Source of the DNA: JAULZV01 sp032117135
GTDB taxonomy: Bacteria; Patescibacteriota; Minisyncoccia; Phycocordibacterales; JAACPR01
Reading direction: 5' to 3'
Assembly (NCBI GenBank): GCA_032117135.1
Contig: JAULZV010000014.1
Location: 1 to 28,964 of the forward strand
DNA length: 28,964 bases
Each line of letters starts with the position of its first letter. Position 1 is the first letter of the stretch. The notes below the pieces were generated by a model. That model saw nothing but the letters and a program-made list of their open reading frames with translations. It searched no databases and had not been told where the DNA came from. Below are positions 6,387 through 13,599 of this stretch, one piece after another. Position numbers and translations under genes: made by a program.

Positions 6387-6965
6387 GTGCAAATTAGAAA
6401 AGGAAGCTTTGACAACCCGAAAGATCCTCGGGACTTTAAGTGGTATGATTTTGAAACAGATCCTGTGATTGATGTTGTGCTTGTGTATGTCACGCGAGCT
6501 CAACCCTGTGGTAGAGAAATACTGTTCCTTAAGCGCTCACATAGAGTCGGTGCTCTTGCGGGACAGTGGTCAGTTATCGCAGGAGTTGATGATTATGTCG
6601 ATAATGATCCAGAGGATGCAAGTCTTAATGTCGTGTACAAGGAACTCAATGAAGAGATTGGTATGGGTAACATATCAGATGCGACGGGGCGTATTGTTCG
6701 ATTTGGCAGTAATGAATGACCATGTCCTGAGAGGGCTGGACGAACATGGTCGCAAAAGCTCTATCATGTCGACCATGATGGTGGGGAAATACTTCTTAGC
6801 GATGAGCATACTGAATATGTCTGGTTGTCGTTAGTTGCTTGCACTGATTATTTCGAAAAAGGAAGGTCAGATGATACCCTGTTAACTCGAATACTTCAAG
6901 ATAGCCCCAGGTTCAACTTGGATGGAAATCTGGTGCGCTTGATCGAGTATCTTCGTGGACGCTAA
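6387..6965 (+). pseudogene. NUDIX hydrolase interrupted by one in-frame TGA
   Basis: A GTG start at 6387, preceded by an AAAGG-like site, opens a NUDIX domain: LFLKRS, GQWSVIAGVDD and the NUDIX-box core KELNEEIGM (helix Glu residues present; Lys in place of the usual Arg). The frame meets TGA at 6717-6719 after RIVRFGSNE, then continues without shift through PCPERAGRTWSQKLYHVD and EYVWLSL to TAA at 6963-6965. That tail has typical NUDIX C-terminal strands. The full product would be about 192 residues. It is either a recent nonsense mutation (for example TGG to TGA) or a readthrough stop; TGA followed by C is known as a leaky context. An intrinsic terminator follows. The substrate is unknown, perhaps a nucleotide given the neighbours. 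Confidence 0.75.
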
Positions 6966-6990
6966 CTCAAAGATGTCCAAATTCTAACGA

Positions 6991-7027
6991 GGGGGCTCAA
7001 GATAAAACTTGCACCCCCCTTTTTTTT
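6991..7027 (+). terminator. Intrinsic terminator after the NUDIX gene
   Basis: GGGGG (6991-6995) pairs with CCCCC (7014-7018), with an inner CAAG (6998-7001) / CTTG (7008-7011) helix, followed by eight T (7020-7027). It ends the plus-strand NUDIX transcript and overlaps the stop of the convergent HIT gene. Confidence 0.85.
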
Positions 7028-7487
7028 ATCCTACGCGTGCAATTACACCGATTTCTTTGTCGTAATCCTCATGGTTTTTGTCAGGCTGAATGATGTGAAA
7101 ATGTAAATGTTCCACTGATGCTCCTGTGTGATCGGAAGTTCCAAATCTCATCATGAGTGTTCCTCCTTGAATTTTATATTCATTAGTTAGTTTCTTAATG
7201 ATATTTAACTTATCCTCAAAGGCTTCCTGAGGCATTTCTTCGATATGACAAATGTGCTTAGGTTTATATACGACTAGAAAATGTTTTTTTGTTGCTTTGT
7301 AAGGCCATCCATTTGTAGTTACTATCCAATACTTAGTTTTGAACAAAATCTCCTTTGGATGGTGAATGAGAAAGTTTTCTTCGCAGAATGGACAAATACC
7401 TTCTTTATCTATCTTTTGCAGTACTTTCAAATATTCGAGACTTCTTTTTCCATTTTCGATATTAACTGTGGGTGTTTTTTTGTTCAT
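7026..7487 (-). CDS. HIT-family nucleotide hydrolase/transferase
   Basis: 153 residues with the histidine-triad signature HLHFHII (His127, His129, His131), the catalytic motif that attacks the alpha phosphate of nucleotide conjugates such as diadenosine polyphosphates or AMP-lysine. An N-terminal CPFC (Cys32, Cys35) and a conserved His/Asp-rich stretch before the triad suggest a bound metal, as in galactose-1-phosphate uridylyltransferase-like members. The gene starts 3 nt after the thyA stop on the same strand, so thyA and this gene form an operon. The exact substrate is unknown; a housekeeping role removing side products of nucleotide or aminoacyl metabolism is plausible. Confidence 0.85.
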   Translation of the reverse strand: MNKKTPTVNIENGKRSLEYLKVLQKIDKEGICPFCEENFLIHHPKEILFKTKYWIVTTNGWPYKATKKHFLVVYKPKHICHIEEMPQEAFEDKLNIIKKLTNEYKIQGGTLMMRFGTSDHTGASVEHLHFHIIQPDKNHEDYDKEIGVIARVG

Positions 7488-7490
7488 GTT

Positions 7491-8435
7491 TTAAATTGGA
7501 GTAGGGATCTTGAAATAGGGATGAGGATCGTAATCATCACCGATGATAAAATCATCAGGCCTAAAATCGGTAAGCTTCTTCGCTGTGCAATCCTCCCTGA
7601 TTTTGACGGTGGGAAATTTTCTACTTTCTCTTGAAAGTAATTCATCTACGGACTCACTTTGGATATCATAAAAGTGAGGATTTGAAAGAAAGTGGGTATA
7701 TTTTGTAAATTTATACCCAAGCAAATGTGCAACCATTAAGCCTAGAGAAGCCCATTCGATAATATTGAACTGCAATCCTACTGGAACATCTGCACTTCTC
7801 TGTGTGTGTGTCATTTGTAATTCCTTTGTATGATCAAATAAAACAAAATGAACAAAGTTTCCATGACACGGAGCAACAACTACCTGTCGCTTGAAGCCTT
7901 GAGACTCATCTCCTAAAGAAAGTGCAGGATTCCATGTTGTTAAAATGTGTGTTCGAAGAAAGGGCATTTTTTGCATTTGATTCATTACTGCAGTTACTTG
8001 ATTGAATGCGAGACCTTGTTCTACGCGACCTGCCAAGGAAGCTCCATACGAACCATCTCCTAACTCTCCTTCTTTTAGTCCCCAGAACTCACATTTTTCT
8101 TTTGTAACCCAATTTTCCCACCAGATGCGAGGCATCCCATAACTCTCTAATTCATCAAGGGTTTTTGCTCCATTTAAAAAACCAACTAATTCTCCTATTG
8201 CACCCTTAAAAGACTTTTTCAAATTTCTTTCTGTGAGAACTGGAAACCCATTAGTCATGTCATAAGAAAGCATTCCGCCTGTTATTTCGATTGCGTTTGC
8301 GTGGCCTGAACCTTTATTTTCGTCTAACCGTGCGTGAATTGGAACTTTTGAAATTCCTTCGATTTTAATTTTCTCAAGTAATTTTTTGTATTGGTCATCA
8401 GGTACTCGATCTTCAAATTTTTTATATTCAATCAT
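7491..8435 (-). CDS. thyA: Thymidylate synthase (folate-dependent, ThyA type)
   Basis: 314 residues. ThyA methylates dUMP to dTMP using methylene-THF and releases dihydrofolate. The catalytic cysteine lies in VAPCHGNF (Cys190), followed by the phosphate-binding QRSADVPVG (212-220) and the FNI segment that contacts the base. The C-terminal half includes SNPHFYD-like features and an end in IPTPI; the family usually ends in a short hydrophobic tail that closes the active site. Length is at the upper end of the bacterial range. It heads a minus-strand operon with the HIT gene and is divergent from glyA, whose product makes its cofactor. A TACAAT box lies 9 nt before the ATG. Confidence 0.97.
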   Translation of the reverse strand: MIEYKKFEDRVPDDQYKKLLEKIKIEGISKVPIHARLDENKGSGHANAIEITGGMLSYDMTNGFPVLTERNLKKSFKGAIGELVGFLNGAKTLDELESYGMPRIWWENWVTKEKCEFWGLKEGELGDGSYGASLAGRVEQGLAFNQVTAVMNQMQKMPFLRTHILTTWNPALSLGDESQGFKRQVVVAPCHGNFVHFVLFDHTKELQMTHTQRSADVPVGLQFNIIEWASLGLMVAHLLGYKFTKYTHFLSNPHFYDIQSESVDELLSRESRKFPTVKIREDCTAKKLTDFRPDDFIIGDDYDPHPYFKIPTPI

Positions 8436-8444
8436 AATATTTTT

Positions 8445-8450
8445 ATTGTA
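8445..8450 (-). promoter_or_regulatory. thyA-HIT promoter (-10)
   Basis: On the minus strand TACAAT ends 9 nt before the thyA ATG at 8435. The start of transcription should be about 3 nt before the ATG. No clear -35 is present at 17 nt. Confidence 0.45.
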
Positions 8451-8488
8451 ACAGAATTAAAATATTGCAACACTTTACAAAAAAGGGG

Positions 8489-8510
8489 GGGTATTAGGGC
8501 TTATATACCC
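8489..8510. other. Hairpin with G-run between thyA and glyA
   Basis: GGGTAT (8489-8494) pairs with ATACCC (8505-8510) in the divergent thyA/glyA spacer, at the end of a run of seven G. It lies upstream of both -10 boxes, so it is not in either mRNA as predicted. An operator or chance structure is possible. I saw no known THF or glycine riboswitch motif. Confidence 0.3.
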
Positions 8511-8533
8511 GATAGGAGACACTTTTTTATATA

Positions 8534-8542
8534 TGCTATAAT
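8534..8542 (+). promoter_or_regulatory. glyA extended -10 promoter
   Basis: TG-C-TATAAT (8534-8542) is a perfect extended -10. The predicted start near 8549 leaves a leader of about 25 nt, so glyA is one of the few genes with a real 5' untranslated region, though without a Shine-Dalgarno site. Confidence 0.65.
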
Positions 8543-8573
8543 GGTCTCACTATAAATATTAATTCAAGCGACC

Positions 8574-9755
8574 ATGAATGACATACAAATTCAAAAGCTG
8601 ATTAAGGCTGAACAGGTGCGACAGAGGAAGGTTATAAACCTAATAGCGTCTGAGAATATTGTCTCAGGGGATGTATTAAAGGCACTTGGTTCAGAATTGA
8701 CCAATAAATATGCCGAAGGATATGCACATGCTCGGTACTATGGTGGGAACGAAATTATTGATCAGATTGAGGACTTGTGCATCGAGCGTGCACTCGAGAC
8801 ATTCAAACTCACTCCCAAAAAGTGGCACGTAAATGTACAACCACTTTCTGGATCTCCTGCAAACTTGGCTGTATACTCGGCACTTCTCAATCCTGGCGAC
8901 AAGATTATGGCTATGGATCTTTCGCATGGAGGCCATCTTACTCATGGATTCAAAGTTTCTTTTACCGGAAAACTATATACACAGATCGCGTATGGCGTCG
9001 ATGAGAAGAAACAGGTACTTGATTATGACGTGCTTGCACAACTTGCTTTGAAAGAAAAACCAAAGCTCATTATTGCTGGATATTCTGCGTACCCAAGAAA
9101 GATTAATTTTAAAAAATTTAGAGAAATTGCAGATTCGGTTGGAGCATTGCTTATGGTAGATATGGCCCATATTGCAGGGCTTGTTGCAGGAGGAGCTCAT
9201 CCGAGTCCATTTGCCTACGCAGATATCGTGACTTCCACAACACACAAGACATTGCGAGGACCTCGGTCGGGAATTATTTTTGCCAAAAAAGATGAGCGAG
9301 AATTAGATAAAAAAATAGATAAAGCTGTTTTTCCGGGCCTTCAAGGAGGACCACATATGAATCAGATTGCAGCGGTTGCAGTTGCACTCAAGGAAGCGCA
9401 AACTCCTGCGTATAGGGAATATATAGAGCAAGTATGTAAAAATGCTCAAGCGTTGGCAGGTGAACTCAAAAAACTTGGATGGAAAATCCTTTCAGGAGGG
9501 ACAGATAATCATCTTGTTCTCGTTGATGTGTGGATGGATGGAAAGGGGATAGGTGGTAAGGATGCTTCAGAAAAATTGGAAAAAGAAGGAATCATCGTGA
9601 ACAAAAACACGATCCCTGGTGAGACTCGTAGTCCGGTTAATCCATCTGGAATTAGGCTTGGTACAGCCGCAGAAACAACTCGAGGAAAAAAGGAGGCAGA
9701 TTTTGTAAAAATTGCACAAGAAATAGACCGGATCATCAAGGGTGAAATGAATTAG
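8574..9755 (+). CDS. glyA: Serine hydroxymethyltransferase
   Basis: 393 residues, about 20 shorter than typical bacterial GlyA. It moves the serine side-chain carbon to THF, giving glycine and methylene-THF, with pyridoxal phosphate. Diagnostic segments in order: LIASENIVS, NKYAEGYAHARYYGGNEIID, NVQPLSGSPAN, the LMVDMAHIAGLVAGG cofactor-binding region, TSTTHKTLRGPRSG with the Schiff-base lysine (Lys225), and FPGLQGGPHMNQIAAVA. The active site appears complete. It is divergent from thyA and 46 nt upstream of tmk, in a set of genes for thymidylate formation, where its product methylene-THF is consumed. Confidence 0.98.
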   Translation: MNDIQIQKLIKAEQVRQRKVINLIASENIVSGDVLKALGSELTNKYAEGYAHARYYGGNEIIDQIEDLCIERALETFKLTPKKWHVNVQPLSGSPANLAVYSALLNPGDKIMAMDLSHGGHLTHGFKVSFTGKLYTQIAYGVDEKKQVLDYDVLAQLALKEKPKLIIAGYSAYPRKINFKKFREIADSVGALLMVDMAHIAGLVAGGAHPSPFAYADIVTSTTHKTLRGPRSGIIFAKKDERELDKKIDKAVFPGLQGGPHMNQIAAVAVALKEAQTPAYREYIEQVCKNAQALAGELKKLGWKILSGGTDNHLVLVDVWMDGKGIGGKDASEKLEKEGIIVNKNTIPGETRSPVNPSGIRLGTAAETTRGKKEADFVKIAQEIDRIIKGEMN

Positions 9756-9801
9756 TCATAATGATAGGATGTGATGGGAAAGAACAAACCCCTCCACAAC
9801 A

Positions 9802-10674
9802 ATGAAAAACATGATATTTGCCTTTGAAGGTATTGATGGATCCGGAAAATCTACGGCTCTTGCTCGCACTCAATCATGGTTATCGCAATTAGGGTACAAA
9901 GTGCTTGCTTCTCGTGAGCCGGGCGGCTCTAAGCGTGGTGATGTCATCAGGACACTTCTCTTGAATGGGCGCGCCAGATCGTTTGATGATGATGATCATA
10001 AAATGATTGATATGAACATCGATCATCTCTCCTTGATTATCGAAAAATCAAGACTTGATCATGGAGATCTCTCAAGACAGGTCTTGGAACTGAGTAAGCA
10101 ACGTGAACTGACACATGATCTCGAACTTACCCTATTTATCGTGTCGAGGATTATTCATCTTGAAGAGGTCCTTGCACCGTATGTGCGTGGTGAAACTGAT
10201 ACCGACTGTATCTTGATCGATCGCTTCTGGCTTTCGACCTATGCGTATCAGATCATGACACGGTGTCAAAGTATACATGATAGGAAGGTGCATGAATACA
10301 TGCTCAACCTTTTTGAGTGGCATCTAAACTACCTAAAGATTTCGGGTGTATATCCTCGCGCCATCATCTTTGATGTAGATCCGGAGATTGCTCTTGGTCG
10401 TATCAATGCTCGTGGCGAAGAATTGACTGCGTTTGATCTCGAAAAAATTCCCTTTTTCCAATCCGTGAGGAAAGGATTCTGGGATATCTATCGAAATGCT
10501 GCTCTGGGGCATCAGTCGATTCAATATGATCTTGAGGTGTATGAAGTCGATGCTGGTCAAGAAGAAATGACCGTCTTTGGAGATGTTCAGAAGATCATTC
10601 TTGAGTGTATCCAGCAGGATCAAATCGAATTCACGTTTTCGTCTCCTCGGCATTCGCTCAGTGTCGGAGTCTGA
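9802..10674 (+). CDS. tmk: Thymidylate kinase, enlarged form
   Basis: 290 residues against about 205-215 for usual bacterial Tmk. It phosphorylates dTMP to dTDP. The P-loop is FEGIDGSGKS (residues 8-17); the dTMP-binding region shows SREPGGS and the later ILIDRFWLSTYAYQ in place of the usual DRY motif. Extra length comes from an acidic, histidine-rich insertion of about 40 residues (roughly 60-110) before the SRIIHLEEV helix, and from a C-terminal extension after the Rossmann core. ATG 9802 is taken as the start; an ATG 3 codons on is equally possible. No Shine-Dalgarno site is seen. It ends in TGA, the only clear TGA stop in the window, and is followed by a terminator and dut. Confidence 0.85.
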   Translation: MKNMIFAFEGIDGSGKSTALARTQSWLSQLGYKVLASREPGGSKRGDVIRTLLLNGRARSFDDDDHKMIDMNIDHLSLIIEKSRLDHGDLSRQVLELSKQRELTHDLELTLFIVSRIIHLEEVLAPYVRGETDTDCILIDRFWLSTYAYQIMTRCQSIHDRKVHEYMLNLFEWHLNYLKISGVYPRAIIFDVDPEIALGRINARGEELTAFDLEKIPFFQSVRKGFWDIYRNAALGHQSIQYDLEVYEVDAGQEEMTVFGDVQKIILECIQQDQIEFTFSSPRHSLSVGV

Positions 10675-10691
10675 TATGTGTTTGATAACGC

Positions 10692-10734
10692 GCCCCACTA
10701 CCACCTTCCAAAGGTTGCAGTGGGGCCTTCTTTT
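10692..10734 (+). terminator. Intrinsic terminator after tmk
   Basis: GCCCCACT (10692-10699) pairs with AGTGGGGC (10719-10726), with an internal CCTT/AAGG helix, followed by an imperfect T-rich tail. It separates tmk from dut; a weak TATAAA box after it may restart transcription for dut. Confidence 0.7.
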
Positions 10735-10750
10735 ATATAAAGTACTAGGT

Positions 10751-11173
10751 ATGAACATCCGTACCAAAAAACTACATCCAGATGCCAAGATCCCGATGAT
10801 TGCTCATGCAGGTGATGCGGGCTGCGACCTGTTCGCTACGGAGTACCTGATGCTTGAAGCAGGCGAACGAGCTCAGATACCAACAGGTATTGCACTTGAA
10901 ATTCCAGAAGGGTGCGTTGGACTTGTGTGGGACAAAAGTGGTATTTCTCACAAGGGTGGGGTCAAGACGCTTGGTGGAGTCATTGATTCGGGGTATCGTG
11001 GCGAGATCTTGGTTGGAGTTATAAACCTTGGGTTCGAACCGTATGTCTTTGAGAAGGGGAGCAAAGTCGCTCAGCTACTTATTCAAAGTATTGAGACACC
11101 GACGTTCGAGGAAGTCAAAGAACTTTCGGAGAGTGATCGAGGAGCTGGAGCATTTGGAAGTACTGGAAAATAA
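10751..11173 (+). CDS. dut: Deoxyuridine 5'-triphosphate nucleotidohydrolase (dUTPase)
   Basis: A 140-residue trimeric-type dUTPase converting dUTP to dUMP and pyrophosphate, protecting DNA from uracil and feeding ThyA. All five family motifs are recognisable: AGDAGCDL (motif 1), WDKSGIS (motif 2, differing from the usual RSG form), GGVIDSGYRGEI with the catalytic Asp (motif 3), GSKVAQLLI (motif 4), and the C-terminal RGAGAFGSTGK arm (motif 5). The open frame extends upstream to 10577 over the tmk 3' end, but those residues have no family likeness and the ATG at 10751 fits the domain start. It ends 3 nt before argS and is probably cotranscribed with it. Confidence 0.95.
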   Translation: MNIRTKKLHPDAKIPMIAHAGDAGCDLFATEYLMLEAGERAQIPTGIALEIPEGCVGLVWDKSGISHKGGVKTLGGVIDSGYRGEILVGVINLGFEPYVFEKGSKVAQLLIQSIETPTFEEVKELSESDRGAGAFGSTGK

Positions 11174-11176
11174 TAT

Positions 11177-12862
11177 ATGCAACACAAATTACACACATAC
11201 ATCACACAAAGTCTTGCACGTCTTGGATATCCTGAGACGGATTTTGTTGTGGAACTTCCTAAAGATATTGCGAACGGAGACTTTTCGACCAATGTGGCGC
11301 TCGTTCTTTCTAAACAGGTGGGCAAAAATCCAAAAGAGATTGCCGAGCAGCTTGTATCTGATTGGGTGGCACATTCGCTGTCAGAAATTTCAAAGATTGA
11401 AGTCGCTGGTCCAGGGTTTGTTAATTTTTATTTATCTAAAACATGTATTCAGTCGTTGATCTCGCAACCTGTACAGAACATCAAAACTGAATTTACTGAT
11501 AAAACAATTATTACTGAATATACTGACCCTAACCCATTCAAACAATTTCATATCGGGCATTTGATGTCTAATACAATTGGTGAATCTGTCTCAAGATTAT
11601 ATGAACTTGGAGGAGCTAAAGTGACACGAGTGTGTTATCAAGGTGATATTGGTCCGCATGTTGCCAAATGTATATGGGGCATGATGCAACAGCCTGACGC
11701 TTTTCCTCATGATCAAGATCTTTTAGACGATAAAATGAAGTATCTTGGTGATGCTTATGTATATGGCTCAAATCAATATGAAGATAATCCTGATGCACAA
11801 CTTCAAATAAAAGAAATCAATAAAAAACTTTTTGAAAAATCAGATCCTGAATTGCAAATTTATTATGATAAAGGTCGTCAATGGAGTCTTGAATATTTTG
11901 ATGTAATGTATCAAAGACTGGGAACTCAATTTCAACATTTGTTTTTTGAATCAAATACATTTGTTGCTGGTAAAAAAATTGTTGAAGATAATATTTCAAA
12001 TGGTATTTTTGAAAAGAGTGAAGAAAGTAAAGCTATAATTTATAAAGGAGAACAAGATGGGTTACATACTCGTGTATTTATAAATTCACAAGGGCTTACA
12101 ACATACGAAGCAAAAGAACTTGGACTTGCATTTGAAAAAGAAAAATTAGGAGATTTTGATACTTCGGTTGTAGTGACTGCCTCTGAACAAACAGATTATT
12201 TTAAAGTTCTTCTTGCTGTGCTTTCAAAATTAAATCCCCATATCGCATCAAAAACAAAACATGTTCCTCATGGAATGATGCAGTTTGCAGATGGAAAAAT
12301 GTCATCTCGAAAAGGGAATGTTATTACCGCAGATGCACTTCTTGAACAAATTGAGCAAAAAGTAAAAGAAAAAATAGCAGATCGAGAATATACGGCAGAC
12401 CAAAAAAATGAAATTATTCAAACAGTAGCCATTGGTGCACTCAAGTATTCGATTCTTAAACAAACTCCCGGCAAGAACATTATCTTCGATTTTGAAAAAT
12501 CAATCTCGTTCGAAGGTGATTCTGGGCCGTATCTGCAATATGCGTGTGTTCGTGCCAAATCATTGTTGACTAAAGCTGGTGCGGTTGATGAGAACGCAAT
12601 TAATAAAAAGGATACATACGCAATTGAAAAGGTTTTGATTCGATTTGAATCTGTAGTAGAACGTGCAATCGCTGATCTTGCACCACAACTCATCGCTGGA
12701 TACCTCATCGACTTGGCCAGCCACTTCAACTCATGGTATGCGCAAGAGCGAATCATTGGTGATGAGAACGAGGCATACAAACTTTTGATCGTGAACAAAT
12801 TTGTTCAAACGCTCAAGAGGGGATTGTTTGGTTTGGGAATTGAGGTGCCTGAGAAGATGTAA
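11177..12862 (+). CDS. argS: Arginyl-tRNA synthetase
   Basis: 561 residues, the normal class I ArgRS size. It charges tRNA-Arg with arginine. The N-terminal Add1 domain covers about residues 1-100. The HIGH signature is in FHIGHLMSN (125-128), preceded by the family TEYTDPNPFK. A KMSSRKGN motif near residue 375, in a long form of the KMSKS loop, follows HGMMQFADG. The C-terminal DALR anticodon-binding domain has LQYACVRAKSLL and the ending GLFGLGIEVPE. It starts 3 nt after dut with no ribosome-binding site, suggesting operon transcription. Codon and base composition are more AT-rich in the middle (about 11800-12400) than at the ends, without any break in the frame. Confidence 0.98.
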   Translation: MQHKLHTYITQSLARLGYPETDFVVELPKDIANGDFSTNVALVLSKQVGKNPKEIAEQLVSDWVAHSLSEISKIEVAGPGFVNFYLSKTCIQSLISQPVQNIKTEFTDKTIITEYTDPNPFKQFHIGHLMSNTIGESVSRLYELGGAKVTRVCYQGDIGPHVAKCIWGMMQQPDAFPHDQDLLDDKMKYLGDAYVYGSNQYEDNPDAQLQIKEINKKLFEKSDPELQIYYDKGRQWSLEYFDVMYQRLGTQFQHLFFESNTFVAGKKIVEDNISNGIFEKSEESKAIIYKGEQDGLHTRVFINSQGLTTYEAKELGLAFEKEKLGDFDTSVVVTASEQTDYFKVLLAVLSKLNPHIASKTKHVPHGMMQFADGKMSSRKGNVITADALLEQIEQKVKEKIADREYTADQKNEIIQTVAIGALKYSILKQTPGKNIIFDFEKSISFEGDSGPYLQYACVRAKSLLTKAGAVDENAINKKDTYAIEKVLIRFESVVERAIADLAPQLIAGYLIDLASHFNSWYAQERIIGDENEAYKLLIVNKFVQTLKRGLFGLGIEVPEKM

Positions 12863-13482
12863 CCTTATCTGAATATTTTTTGATAAAAGATGGAAACTGT
12901 GAGATAGTGAGGGTCGCCCAGATCCTTATGAAAACCATACAAAGACCCCCTTTCGACCCACTCGTGCGATGATCATATATCATCAGCTCAACAGATATGC
13001 AATCTTCTTCGTTCTCTCGCTCACATTCGTTTGGATGAGGGTTCATATGCAATAATCGATATGCTCCAGATGCACTCACTTTCTGGCATGCGGACACCTG
13101 CTCCCTGTGGCCAATTTATAATTGTTCCTGCAAATTCGGCGATGAATACCAAATTCCTTAATTCGGATACACAAAACCAACTACATACCCTCCATTTTCT
13201 TTCTTGGATTGTGGACATATGTACCTATCCATTTAGAGTTGAGGCACTTTTTAAAAAAACACTCGATCAATCGTCTGTCTTTCTCCGGTAAAGGGTAAGC
13301 GATACAATTGCGACAAATCGAGTACTTGTGAGTGCAGTGAAGTCCATTATATTTGTTTCCAATACAATCTCTTTGCTCGGACTCTCTCGATTCGTATGAT
13401 AGACGGAAAGTGGTTTTCAGGGATTCCACTTCGTCGATATCGAGTCCCTTTGTTCGTCTGACGTAAGAATAATCAGATAGTA
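12863..13482. other. 620-bp stretch of unclear nature between argS and the ileS terminator
   Basis: No recognised gene. The minus strand carries overlapping short open frames: 13501-13181 (106 residues, with a Cys-rich HCTHKYSICRNC segment), 13218-13021 and 13097-12813, all in different frames. Parts of 13290-13480 are open in more than one frame, which suggests sequence conservation not driven by one protein. A plus-strand intrinsic terminator closes the region at 13483-13515, so a plus-strand transcript ends there. Candidates are a decayed gene, a small zinc-ribbon protein, or a non-coding RNA. I found no RNase P, tmRNA or SRP signature motifs. Confidence 0.3.
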
Positions 13483-13515
13483 GGGCACGGCTTGCAAGCA
13501 AGCCGTACCCTTTTT
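13483..13515 (+). terminator. Intrinsic terminator upstream of ileS
   Basis: GGGCACGGCTTG (13483-13494) pairs with CAAGCCGTACCC (13499-13510), with a single C-A mismatch and a CAAG loop, followed by five T (13511-13515). It ends a transcript that enters from the argS side and insulates the ileS promoter. Confidence 0.85.
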
Positions 13516-13548
13516 ATTGAACAAAATTCTTTATTTACAAGCCTCTTT

Positions 13549-13577
13549 TTGACATCTGGGTTCAAAAAGAGTACATT
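13549..13577 (+). promoter_or_regulatory. ileS promoter
   Basis: A perfect TTGACA (13549-13554) and TACATT (13572-13577) are separated by 17 nt. Transcription should start near 13584, leaving a 16-nt leader before the ATG at 13600. Confidence 0.7.
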
Positions 13578-13599
13578 TTACTTACTAGACACATACAAT

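Noticed and set aside
10675..10740. Extension of tmk beyond its TGA
   Set aside because: The open frame to TAA at 10738 runs through the terminator hairpin, and the extra residues look like hairpin translation rather than protein.
10577..10750. Upstream start of dut
   Set aside because: It overlaps tmk and a terminator; dUTPase similarity begins at 10751.
11031..11040. GGTTCGAACC resembling a tRNA T-loop
   Set aside because: It lies inside the dut coding sequence with no acceptor or anticodon arms around it.
13492..13599. Upstream start of ileS at 13492
   Set aside because: It begins inside a terminator hairpin and precedes a good promoter; ATG 13600 fits the family N-terminus.
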